In this document: positions 57,145-64,000 of the stretch, in pieces
Numbering within the stretch: position 1 is the first letter of the stretch
Layout: each line of letters starts with the position of its first letter
Assembly: GCF_900103405.1 (NCBI RefSeq)
Contig: NZ_FNHX01000001.1
Span: forward strand, 744,001-808,000
Direction of reading: 5' to 3'
Length of the DNA stretch: 64,000 bases
From: Polaromonas sp. JS666
GTDB lineage: Bacteria > Pseudomonadota > Gammaproteobacteria > Burkholderiales > Burkholderiaceae_C
The notes under the pieces: model-generated
Database searches by the model: none
Seen by the model: the letters and a program-made list of their open reading frames with translations, nothing else
What the model was told of the DNA's origin: nothing
Program-made: the position numbers and the translations under genes

Positions 57145-59388
57145 TCAAAAATCGGCGACCAGCGAGACGTTGAAGTACCGGCCCGGCTGGCTGTAGGCGT
57201 CGCGGAAGGAGGAGTTGGCCGCCACACCGCGGACGTCCGACCAGTTCCAGTACTTTTTATTCGTCAGATTGATCAGGCCGGCGTTCAGGCGCAGGGTTTT
57301 GCTGAAGCGCCACTGGCCGGTCAGGTCCAGCGTGGTCGCGGACGGCACGGCGAACTGCGCGGCCGCCACCGGCACCGCGGGCGGCGAGGCGGCAATGGTC
57401 TGCGCGCTGATGTCGTCGAACTTCTTGGCTGAGTGGTGGTTCGCATCCAGGCGCACATCCCAGGACGGGGTCTCATACTTCAGGCCGACACTGAGCTTGG
57501 CCGGGTCTATGGTGTCCAGCGGCTTGCCGGTGTTCTTCACGGTGCCGCGGGTGTAGCCGTAGGAGAACGGCGTGCTGAGCTTGCCGTCGCCGAACTTGCC
57601 CCAGTTCATGTCGCCCTTGATCTCAAAGCCGCTGATGGTGGCGTTGTCGATGTTGATCGACTGGATCACGGCGGGGTTGGCTGGGTTGCCGAAGGCGCCG
57701 CTCACGATGGCGCCGTCCTGGATCAGGTCTTTGAAGCGGCCGTAAAACACGGCCGTGTCGAAGCTCAATTGCTCCAGCCGCGCGCGCACCCCGAATTCGA
57801 CGTTGCGGCTCTTTTCCGGTTTGAGGTTGGGATTGGGCACGGTGCGGTAGCCGCCGGCCAGGTTCTGGAAGAAACCGTTCACCTGCCCCGCATTGGGCGC
57901 GCGGAAACCACTAGCGTAGTTGCCAAAGAAACTCCACTGCGACGTGGCACGGTAGATGACGCCGACCTTGGGCGATACCGCCGAGCCCGACATCGACACC
58001 GCGGGCACCGGGAAGCCGGCCTGCGCTGCGTCTATCTTGAAGCTGTCGGCACGCACGCCCGGCGTCACGCTCCAGTCGCCCAGCATGAATTCATCCTGCA
58101 CATAAACAGCGGTGGCGGTCTCCGTGGTGTCGGGGAAGCGCTTGAGCGGGAAGGTTTCACCGGCGGGCGGCACCAGGCCGGTCTGCAGGTTTTCGATTTT
58201 TGCGCTGGTGTGGTCCAGGCCGTAGGTGATCTTCTGCGCCGAGTTGGCGCCCGTGCGGATGGTTTTGTCGGCCTGAATGCTGGCCTGCAGCGTGCGTTCG
58301 CTGTAGCTCGTGTCGCGCACGCGCTCCTGCGGCAGCGCCGTGCGCCGCTCATAGGTGTAGTCCTTGGACTTCGCGTCCTGGTAGCTGAGCACGGTCTGGA
58401 TGTTGTCGGTCAGTACGGTGTCGACTTTGTACCTGGCGTCCCAGGTGAGGCGGTCGCGATCCATCTTGCCGCTCGAATAGGAGTCCAGCACCGTGGCCGA
58501 ACGCGCAGTCAGCAAGTTGTAGTCGCTCTTTTTGTCGACGTGCTCGAAGGTGATGACGTGTTTTTGCGAAGCGGTCGGCGTCAGCACGACCTTGCCCAGC
58601 AGGGAGTTGGTCTTGTCGCTTTGCGGATTGGGCACCGTGCGGGTAAAGCCGGTGCCGCTGTTGTCGCCGCGGTTCTCCAGTTCCTTGCCGCTGCTGGTGG
58701 CCAGATTCAGCTGCCAGGCCAGCATCTCGTTGACACGGCCGGCAATCGTGCCGCTGACGGCGCTCTCGTTGTTGTCGCCGCTGTAGCTGATGGATGCGCG
58801 GCCGCCCAGCGACTTGCCGTCCCGCAGGTAGTCGTCCGGCTCATAGGTGATGAAGTTGACCAGGCCGGCAATGCCGTCGGAGCCATACAGCGCGGAGGCC
58901 GGTCCCTTGACGATTTCGATGCGCTTGATGAGGTCTATGGACACGCTGTCGCGCCCGAAGGAATTGGGGCTGAAGGCATAGCTGCGCGGAATGCGTATGC
59001 CGTCCACCATCATCAACACGCGGTTGCCGTCTAGGCCGCGGATATTGAAACCGGCATTGCCCTCGCGGCCGGTATCGCCTTGCGCCAGACCGAAACGCGC
59101 CGGCGCGCGGCGCACGGAGACGTTGGGAATATTTTTGGCCGCATCGCGGATGTCCCTGATCTGCCCCTGCTCGATGTCGTCGGCATCGATCACGTCGATG
59201 GTTTGCGGGATGTCGTCGACCGACTGCTCGCCGCGCGAGCCGCTGACGACAATTTCTTTCAGGGCGGCGACTTGCACCGCGGCGGGCACCGTCTGTGCCT
59301 GCGCGGCAAAGCCGGCGCCACAGGCCAGGGCGGTCAACAGGGAGATTTCGCGCAGCGCGAAGCGGGAGGAAGGATGGATGGAAGTCAT
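57145..59388 (-). CDS. hmuR: TonB-dependent hemoglobin/heme receptor
   Basis: 747 aa. A signal peptide ends near FAAQAQ. The plug domain reads EIVVSGSRGEQSVDDIPQTI, then NIRGLDGNRVLMMVDGIRIP and RIEIVKGPASALYGSDGIAG. The 22-strand barrel ends in an aromatic residue (SLVADF) for BAM recognition. The FRAPNAGQVNGF region and sequence around residue 480 correspond to the FRAP/NPNL motif of heme receptors (FRAP and NPNLKPE are both present). First gene of the Fur-controlled heme operon. Confidence 0.93.
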   Translation of the reverse strand: MTSIHPSSRFALREISLLTALACGAGFAAQAQTVPAAVQVAALKEIVVSGSRGEQSVDDIPQTIDVIDADDIEQGQIRDIRDAAKNIPNVSVRRAPARFGLAQGDTGREGNAGFNIRGLDGNRVLMMVDGIRIPRSYAFSPNSFGRDSVSIDLIKRIEIVKGPASALYGSDGIAGLVNFITYEPDDYLRDGKSLGGRASISYSGDNNESAVSGTIAGRVNEMLAWQLNLATSSGKELENRGDNSGTGFTRTVPNPQSDKTNSLLGKVVLTPTASQKHVITFEHVDKKSDYNLLTARSATVLDSYSSGKMDRDRLTWDARYKVDTVLTDNIQTVLSYQDAKSKDYTYERRTALPQERVRDTSYSERTLQASIQADKTIRTGANSAQKITYGLDHTSAKIENLQTGLVPPAGETFPLKRFPDTTETATAVYVQDEFMLGDWSVTPGVRADSFKIDAAQAGFPVPAVSMSGSAVSPKVGVIYRATSQWSFFGNYASGFRAPNAGQVNGFFQNLAGGYRTVPNPNLKPEKSRNVEFGVRARLEQLSFDTAVFYGRFKDLIQDGAIVSGAFGNPANPAVIQSINIDNATISGFEIKGDMNWGKFGDGKLSTPFSYGYTRGTVKNTGKPLDTIDPAKLSVGLKYETPSWDVRLDANHHSAKKFDDISAQTIAASPPAVPVAAAQFAVPSATTLDLTGQWRFSKTLRLNAGLINLTNKKYWNWSDVRGVAANSSFRDAYSQPGRYFNVSLVADF

Positions 59389-59483
59389 GCAAGCCCAAAG
59401 TAAGAGGTTTGGAGGGCTTGCTGCGGCAACGCGAATGAGCCTGTCGGCTCCCGGTCACTTGTGGCTGGCTCTGGAGAGATCGA

Positions 59484-59511
59484 AGTATATGCGAATTGTT
59501 CTCATTCGCAA
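59484..59511 (-). promoter_or_regulatory. Fur box and promoter of the heme operon
   Basis: The palindrome at 59490-59510 has perfect 7-base arms TGCGAAT / ATTCGCA and contains the GTTCTCATT part of the Fur consensus. On the minus strand it fills the spacer of a promoter: TTGCGA (59511-59506), 16 bases, TATACT (59489-59484). Fe-Fur would block RNA polymerase directly. Confidence 0.8.
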
Positions 59512-59629
59512 CATTTGGATGCAAAAAAATCAGTGAAACCTCCGTCCTGGCGCGTCTCCCGCTGTGTCATGGGTCACCATGAAGTCACAGGGAGCGGCAA
59601 AGATAGCGGCCGGACAAGCCGCATCGCAC

Positions 59630-59684
59630 CTATCCAATCAATAGTCAATATCAATCGTTTATGAGTAGTTAAAAGTTATATACT
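59630..59684 (+). promoter_or_regulatory. Candidate OxyR site and promoter of ahpC
   Basis: CTAT (59630-59633), 7 bases, ATAG (59641-59644), 7 bases, CAAT (59652-59655) keeps the OxyR phasing with one mismatch in the last block; the first ATAG block is missing. A -10 of TATACT lies at 59679-59684 with no good -35, as expected of an activated promoter. Confidence 0.5.
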
Positions 59685-59739
59685 ATCGATTCGCCGGCAA
59701 GTTTTAGCCTTTTTTCATCACCTATAGGAATCCATCTAG

Positions 59740-60303
59740 ATGTCCCTGATCAATACCCAAGTCCAGCCCTTCAAAACCCAAGCTTTTCTCAATGGCAAGT
59801 TCATCGACGTTTCCGACGAATCGCTGAAGGGCAAATGGTCGGTCCTGATCTTTATGCCGGCTGCATTCACTTTCAACTGCCCCACGGAAGTCGAAGATGC
59901 CGCCGACAACTACGCCGAATTCCAGAAGGCCGGTGCAGAGGTCTACATCGTGACCACCGACACCCATTTCTCGCACAAGGTCTGGCACGAAACCTCCCCC
60001 GCCGTCGGCAAGGCCAAGTTCCCGCTGGTGGGCGACCCGACTCACACCTTGACCAAGGCCTTTGACGTGTTCATTCCCGAAGAAGGCCTGGCACTGCGCG
60101 GCACCTTCGTGATCAACCCCGAAGGCGTCATCAAGACCGCCGAAGTGCACTCCAACGAGATCGCACGCGACGTCAAGGAAACCCTGCGCAAGCTGAAGGC
60201 GGCCCAATACACGGCAGCCCACCCCGGCCAGGTTTGCCCCGCGAAGTGGAACGAAGGCGCCAAGACCATCGCCCCGTCCATCGACCTGGTCGGCAAGATC
60301 TAA
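59740..60303 (+). CDS. ahpC: Alkyl hydroperoxide reductase C (peroxiredoxin)
   Basis: 187 aa, the standard length. Peroxidatic C47 lies in FTFNCPTEVED and resolving C166 in HPGQVCPAKW. It reduces hydrogen peroxide and organic peroxides with electrons from AhpF, encoded next. An AGGA ribosome binding site precedes the ATG. Confidence 0.97.
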   Translation: MSLINTQVQPFKTQAFLNGKFIDVSDESLKGKWSVLIFMPAAFTFNCPTEVEDAADNYAEFQKAGAEVYIVTTDTHFSHKVWHETSPAVGKAKFPLVGDPTHTLTKAFDVFIPEEGLALRGTFVINPEGVIKTAEVHSNEIARDVKETLRKLKAAQYTAAHPGQVCPAKWNEGAKTIAPSIDLVGKI

Positions 60304-60327
60304 GCGCCCTGCTGCCCTCCTGACAAG

Positions 60328-60368
60328 GCCCGGGGGCCCGGCACATGTGTGCCGTCCCGGGCTTTTTT
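60328..60368 (+). terminator. Intrinsic terminator between ahpC and ahpF
   Basis: GCCCGGG (60328-60334) pairs with CCCGGGC (60356-60362), with an inner CGGCACA / TGTGCCG stem, followed by TTTTTT. It should make ahpC mRNA more abundant than ahpCF read-through mRNA. Confidence 0.8.
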
Positions 60369-60410
60369 GTTCCCTTTTGATCCCGTTTTGCCATTGAAAG
60401 TGAGTCCCCC

Positions 60411-61982
60411 ATGCTCGACGACGCCACCAAAGCCCAACTGAAAAGCTACCTCGAACGCGCCACGCAACCGATCGAAATCGTTGCCTCGCTCGACGAGAGC
60501 GAAGCCTCCGGCGAAGTGCTGTCGCTGCTCAAGGACGTCGCCGGGGCCTCGCCGCTGGTCAAGCTAACGGAAAGCCGCGACGACAATCACCGCAAGCCCT
60601 CGTTCTCGATCAACCGTCCGAGCGAAAACCACGGCCCGCGTTTTGCCGGCCTGCCCATGGGCCATGAATTCACCTCGCTGATCCTTGCCTTGCTGCAGGT
60701 CGGCGGCTACCCGCCCAAGGTCGAGCAGGCCGTGCTGGAGCAGATCCGCGCACTCGACGGCGATTTCGACTTCGAGGTGTATGTCTCGCTGACCTGCCAC
60801 AACTGCCCTGATGTCGTGCAAGCCCTGAACCTGATGGCGGTGCAGAACCCGCGCATCAAGACCACGATGATCGAGGGCGGCACCTTCCAGGACGAAGTGA
60901 AGGAGCGCGAGATCATGGGCGTGCCCACGGTCTTCCTCAACGGCACCATGTTCGGCAACGGCCGCATGAGCCTGGAAGAAATCCTCGCCAAGATCGACAC
61001 CAGCGGTGTGGAACGCGAAGCCAAGATCATCGACAAGAAGGAAGCCTTCGATGTTCTGATCGTCGGCGGCGGCCCCGCCGGCGCAGCCGCTGCCGTGTAT
61101 GCCGCGCGCAAGGGCATACGCACCGGCGTGGCCTCGGAACGTTTCGGCGGCCAGGTGCTAGACACCATGGGCATCGAGAACTTCATTTCCATCAAGGAAA
61201 CCGAAGGGCCCAAATTCGCCCACGCGCTGGAAGAGCACGTGCGCAATTACGACGTGGACATCATGAACCTGCAGCGCGCCAAGGCCTTGATCCCGAACAG
61301 CGGTCCGGACAAAAACCTGATCGAAGTCCAGCTTGAAAACGGCGCTTCGCTCAAGAGCAAGTCCATCGTGATTTCAACCGGCGCGCGCTGGCGCAACATC
61401 AACGTGCCCGGCGAGCATGAGTTCAAGAACAAAGGCGTGGCCTACTGCCCGCACTGCGACGGCCCATTGTTCAAGGGCAAGCGCGTGGCGGTCATAGGCG
61501 GCGGCAACTCGGGCGTCGAGGCGGCCATCGACCTGGCCGGCATCGTCGGCCATGTGACGTTGATCGAGTTCGACACCGCTTTGCGCGCCGATGCCGTGCT
61601 GCAGCGCAAGCTGAACAGCCTGGCGAACGTCACGGTGATCACCAACGCGCAGACCACCGAAATCACCGGCGACCAAAAGGTCAACGGCCTGGTCTACAAG
61701 GACCGCGCCGGCGGCGAACTGAAAACCGTGGCGCTCGAAGGCGTGTTCATCCAGATCGGCCTGGTGCCCAACACCGACTGGCTCAAAGGAACGGTCGAGT
61801 TGTCGAAACACGGCGAGATCATCGTCGACGCCAAGGGCCAGACCTCGGTACCCGGCGTGTTCGCGGCCGGCGACGTGACGACGGTGCCCTTCAAGCAGAT
61901 CATCATCGCGGCCGGTGAAGGCGCGAAGGCCGCCCTCAGCGCCTTCGACTACCTGATCCGCAGCCCCATCGCTGCGCAATAA
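60411..61982 (+). CDS. ahpF: Alkyl hydroperoxide reductase subunit F
   Basis: 523 aa flavoprotein. The N-terminal tandem-thioredoxin domain has the redox pair CHNC in [10 protein letters not shown]. The FAD ([19 protein letters not shown]) and NAD(P)H ([18 protein letters not shown]) sites flank the second redox pair CPHC in AYCPHCDGP. It passes electrons from NADH to AhpC. Confidence 0.97.
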   Translation: MLDDATKAQLKSYLERATQPIEIVASLDESEASGEVLSLLKDVAGASPLVKLTESRDDNHRKPSFSINRPSENHGPRFAGLPMGHEFTSLILALLQVGGYPPKVEQAVLEQIRALDGDFDFEVYVSLTCHNCPDVVQALNLMAVQNPRIKTTMIEGGTFQDEVKEREIMGVPTVFLNGTMFGNGRMSLEEILAKIDTSGVEREAKIIDKKEAFDVLIVGGGPAGAAAAVYAARKGIRTGVASERFGGQVLDTMGIENFISIKETEGPKFAHALEEHVRNYDVDIMNLQRAKALIPNSGPDKNLIEVQLENGASLKSKSIVISTGARWRNINVPGEHEFKNKGVAYCPHCDGPLFKGKRVAVIGGGNSGVEAAIDLAGIVGHVTLIEFDTALRADAVLQRKLNSLANVTVITNAQTTEITGDQKVNGLVYKDRAGGELKTVALEGVFIQIGLVPNTDWLKGTVELSKHGEIIVDAKGQTSVPGVFAAGDVTTVPFKQIIIAAGEGAKAALSAFDYLIRSPIAAQ

Positions 61983-62017
61983 GCCCTTGGCATGATGAAG
62001 CGCTGAAAGCCAAAAAG

Positions 62018-62043
62018 CCGCCCCGACCGGGCGGCTTTTTTTT
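62018..62043 (+). terminator. Intrinsic terminator of ahpF
   Basis: GCCGCCC (62018-62024) pairs with GGGCGGC (62030-62036) around CGACC, followed by seven T or more. Confidence 0.9.
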
Positions 62044-62097
62044 GCGTCACAGGACGGGAATCCCGCCAAAAACCGGACGAACCCTAGCGTCTTTCAG

Positions 62098-62126
62098 ATG
62101 AGAATTACTCTCATTGATGCTATAGT
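62098..62126 (+). promoter_or_regulatory. Fur box and -10 of the PepSY gene
   Basis: ATGAGA / TCTCAT arms around ATTAC at 62098-62114, a good Fur-type inverted repeat. A -10 TATAGT at 62121-62126 follows, so the box covers the -35 region. It implies iron-repressed expression. Confidence 0.7.
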
Positions 62127-62474
62127 CCGCAGCGCCCTTTCCCTTTGTTCTCTTCCGCTAGCCAGACATCCCAGCAGCCTCTCGCGCTGCCAGGCGCAGC
62201 AAGCCAACAACCTGCCCACGCGGCTCCTGAATTTCCGCCACTCGCCGTGGCGCATCGGGCCGACGTGTGCACGCCAGTTTCCTGGCGTTCCTCCCCGGAG
62301 TTTTGACTTGTCCAGCTCGAACTTGACGTGCACCACACGCCGCCTGGCCCCGTTCAGCGTTCTTTCCCTGGCCACCGCGCTCCAGGATGGCGGCACGGCC
62401 TGCACACCCCCAGCGCCGCACGGCCGAAGCTGATGTGCACCACCTACCGTTTCTAGGCATGAAGGAGAACTACG

Positions 62475-63638
62475 ATGAACAGCCGCAAGGTCAAAACCTG
62501 GACCTGGATCCACAAATGGAGCAGCCTGGTCTGCACGGTCTTCATGCTGCTGCTGTGCCTGACCGGGCTGCCTCTGATTTTTCACCATGAGATCGGCCAT
62601 TTATTGGGTACTGAAGTGGAAGTGCCAGACCTCCCCAAAGACACGCCGCGCGCCAGCCTCGACAAGGTGATGCAGGTGGCGCAGGCCTTGCACCCGGGCA
62701 AGGTGCCCATGTTCGCCTCACACGAGATCGACGACGACCGCTTCTGGTACGTCACGCTGGGTGACACGCCGACCTCCGAGGTCGGCAACAAAACCGTCGC
62801 TGTCGATGCGCGCAGCGCCGCAGTGCTGGCGCAGCCGAAGTTCGACGAAGGTTTTATGTACATCATGCTCAAGCTGCATGTGGACCTGTTCGCCGGGCTG
62901 CCCGGCAAGCTGTTCCTGGGCTTGATGGGCCTCTTGCTGCTGCTGGCGATTGTTTCGGGCGTGGTGCTGTACGCACCCTTTATGCGCAAGCTGGAGTTCG
63001 GCGCCGTGCGGCAAAGCCGGCCGCGCGCCAGATGGCTGGACCTGCACAACCTGCTGGGCATCGTGACTTTGGTGTGGGCCTTCACCGTGGGCGCCACCGG
63101 GATGATCAACACCTGGGCCGATCTGGTGATCAAATACTGGCAGTACGACCAGCTCAGCGCGCTGCTGGCACCTTACCAGGGGCAAAAGCCGCCGGCTCGG
63201 CTGGCCTCGGTGCAGCAGGCGGCATCGTCGGCCACCGCGCTCGCCCCCGATATGAAGATGGCTTTCATCGCCTTTCCGGGCACGACGTTTTCCAGCCCGC
63301 ACCACTACACGGTGTTCCTGCGCGGCAATGAGCCTTTCAATTCACGCCTGCTCAAGCCGGTGCTGGTGGATGCGGGTACCAATGCGCTCACCGCCAGCCC
63401 GCCGCTGCCCTGGTACCTCACCGCGCTGCTGGTATCGCAGCCGCTGCACTTCGGCGATTACGGCGGCATGCCCATGCAAATCCTCTGGGCGCTGCTGGAC
63501 ATCGCCACCATCGTCGTGCTGGGCAGCGGCCTCTACCTGTGGATCAAGCGCCGCAACCCGGCGGCGAAACCAACCACGACCACACATGTGCCAGAGCCGC
63601 GCGCCCTCGGCCGCAAAGCACCGGACGGTGCCGCATGA
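62475..63638 (+). CDS. PepSY-associated transmembrane protein (iron-regulated reductase type)
   Basis: 387 aa with four membrane helices: one near residue 20 (SLVCTVFMLLLCLTGLPLIF), one near 150, one near 200 and one near 355. WIHKWSSL, HHEIGH and LDLHNLLGI provide paired histidines, as in PepSY_TM proteins linked to siderophore iron release. Periplasmic PepSY domains lie between the helices. AAGGAG is near the ATG. A Fur box upstream supports a role in iron acquisition. Confidence 0.85.
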   Translation: MNSRKVKTWTWIHKWSSLVCTVFMLLLCLTGLPLIFHHEIGHLLGTEVEVPDLPKDTPRASLDKVMQVAQALHPGKVPMFASHEIDDDRFWYVTLGDTPTSEVGNKTVAVDARSAAVLAQPKFDEGFMYIMLKLHVDLFAGLPGKLFLGLMGLLLLLAIVSGVVLYAPFMRKLEFGAVRQSRPRARWLDLHNLLGIVTLVWAFTVGATGMINTWADLVIKYWQYDQLSALLAPYQGQKPPARLASVQQAASSATALAPDMKMAFIAFPGTTFSSPHHYTVFLRGNEPFNSRLLKPVLVDAGTNALTASPPLPWYLTALLVSQPLHFGDYGGMPMQILWALLDIATIVVLGSGLYLWIKRRNPAAKPTTTTHVPEPRALGRKAPDGAA

Positions 63639-63829
63639 ACGCATTGACGAACTCCTTCTGGCGCCTTTGGCGCTGGCCCCTGATGCTAGGCCTGCTTAGC
63701 ACCAGCGGCTTGCTGAGCGCACTGGTCTCCGACGGCTGGGGCGACTGGTGGGCCTGGTTGAGCCTGGGCCTGCCGGTCGCCGTGATGGCCTGGTTCGCGT
63801 GGGTGCCCCGCAAACCGGACGGGCGCTGA
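63635..63829 (+). CDS. Small membrane protein coupled to the PepSY gene
   Basis: 64 aa with two membrane helices (LMLGLLSTSGLLSALVSDG and WAWLSLGLPVAVMAWFAWVP). Its ATG overlaps the PepSY stop (ATGA). Such short proteins commonly follow PepSY genes in Fur-regulated operons; function unknown. The final 171 bases of the window show no supported gene. Confidence 0.8.
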   Translation: MNALTNSFWRLWRWPLMLGLLSTSGLLSALVSDGWGDWWAWLSLGLPVAVMAWFAWVPRKPDGR

Positions 63830-64000
63830 GCAGCAGCGAGACCTTGGCGCCGGCATGGCGTCGCAGGGCTCGCGAACGACAGCTTCGCGCAGGCGATAAA
63901 ATACGACGCTGCTCACGCACGATCTGAAGGCTGAACTGAAGGAGTGCGCGGCGGGCCTCCTGCCCTCTTGCATTGTCCAAACTACTTTTCGTTCTTTCCT

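Larger units (their letters stand above)
59389..59739. other. Divergent control region between hmuR and ahpC
   Basis: 351 bases carrying the Fur box and promoter for hmuR on the minus strand and a candidate OxyR site and promoter for ahpC on the plus strand. A 67-codon open frame here has no support. Confidence 0.7.
61983..62474. other. Intergenic region and long leader before the PepSY gene
   Basis: 492 bases holding the ahpF terminator, a Fur box and promoter, then about 340 bases of transcribed leader. The leader contains the repeated block GAYGTGCACCAC at 62325 and 62432. A 111-codon open frame begins inside the Fur box and does not look coding. Confidence 0.6.

Noticed and set aside
62098..62433. 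111-codon frame before the PepSY gene
   Set aside because: Its start lies inside the Fur box and upstream of the predicted transcription start, and the sequence lacks protein-like patterns.
63686..63980. Minus-strand frames at the right end
   Set aside because: Arg/Ser/Pro-rich shadows over the small membrane gene with no ribosome binding site.

Overview
The window looks like a chromosomal segment of a high-GC betaproteobacterium of the Burkholderiales, most likely the Comamonadaceae. Supporting signs are orphan Bug/TctC-type solute-binding proteins, the rpsF-priB-rpsR-rplI-dnaB order, the DUF4212/VC_2705 symporter pair, the PpsA/PpsR pair and a GC-rich tandem repeat of a kind I associate with that family. 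No rRNA, tRNA or CRISPR array is visible. Bases 1 to about 3960 are clearly AT-richer than the rest and look like the edge of an acquired island.

Layout. 1-3631: a truncated response-regulator receiver gene overlapped by a 1109-aa helical protein with a C-terminal GHKL ATPase domain, both on the minus strand. They resemble the kinase/receiver core of Detocs-type antiphage two-component systems. 3981-10886: an MFS exporter and divergent GNAT acetyltransferase, SRPBCC and TPR proteins, a PLP aminotransferase divergent from a TetR regulator, and a thioesterase. 11023-15103: a HipBA toxin-antitoxin pair behind three evenly spaced operators, an AraC-GyrI regulator, and a serine-hydrolase/DUF302 fusion that has lost its catalytic motif. 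15108-22325: a LysR-controlled M20 peptidase and Bug protein, a PafA-like alkaline phosphatase, a degenerate BLUF protein and endonuclease III. 22332-29798: a GntR regulator with two matching operators between an aminotransferase/solute-binding operon and a YdiJ-type FAD/FeS dehydrogenase, probably a 2-hydroxyacid/glyoxylate module. 29905-32875: membrane and small proteins and a 3'-5' exonuclease.

32912-35608 is a compact RiPP locus on the minus strand: a 64-aa precursor, a strong attenuator-like hairpin, a radical SAM/SPASM maturase and a stand-alone HExxH protein of the peptide beta-hydroxylase type. This is the best candidate in the window for a little-described system.

36297-39384 holds dnaB and the rpsF ribosomal operon. 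39694-46490 holds a cation/solute symporter operon and the PEP synthase ppsA with its regulator ppsR. 46599-48527: a GlxA-type regulator and a dienelactone hydrolase-like protein. 48502-51953: modABC with divergent modE around a perfect 27-bp palindrome. 51957-59388: a complete heme-uptake locus (hmuR-S-T-U-V) interleaved with two VOC-fold genes and one unknown gene, behind a Fur box. 59740-61982: ahpC-ahpF. 62475-63829: a PepSY membrane reductase-type gene and a small membrane protein, behind a second Fur box and an unusually long leader.

Iron, heme and peroxide functions are neighbours at the right end. Most regulators here sit next to a recognisable palindrome, so several local circuits can be read directly from the sequence.
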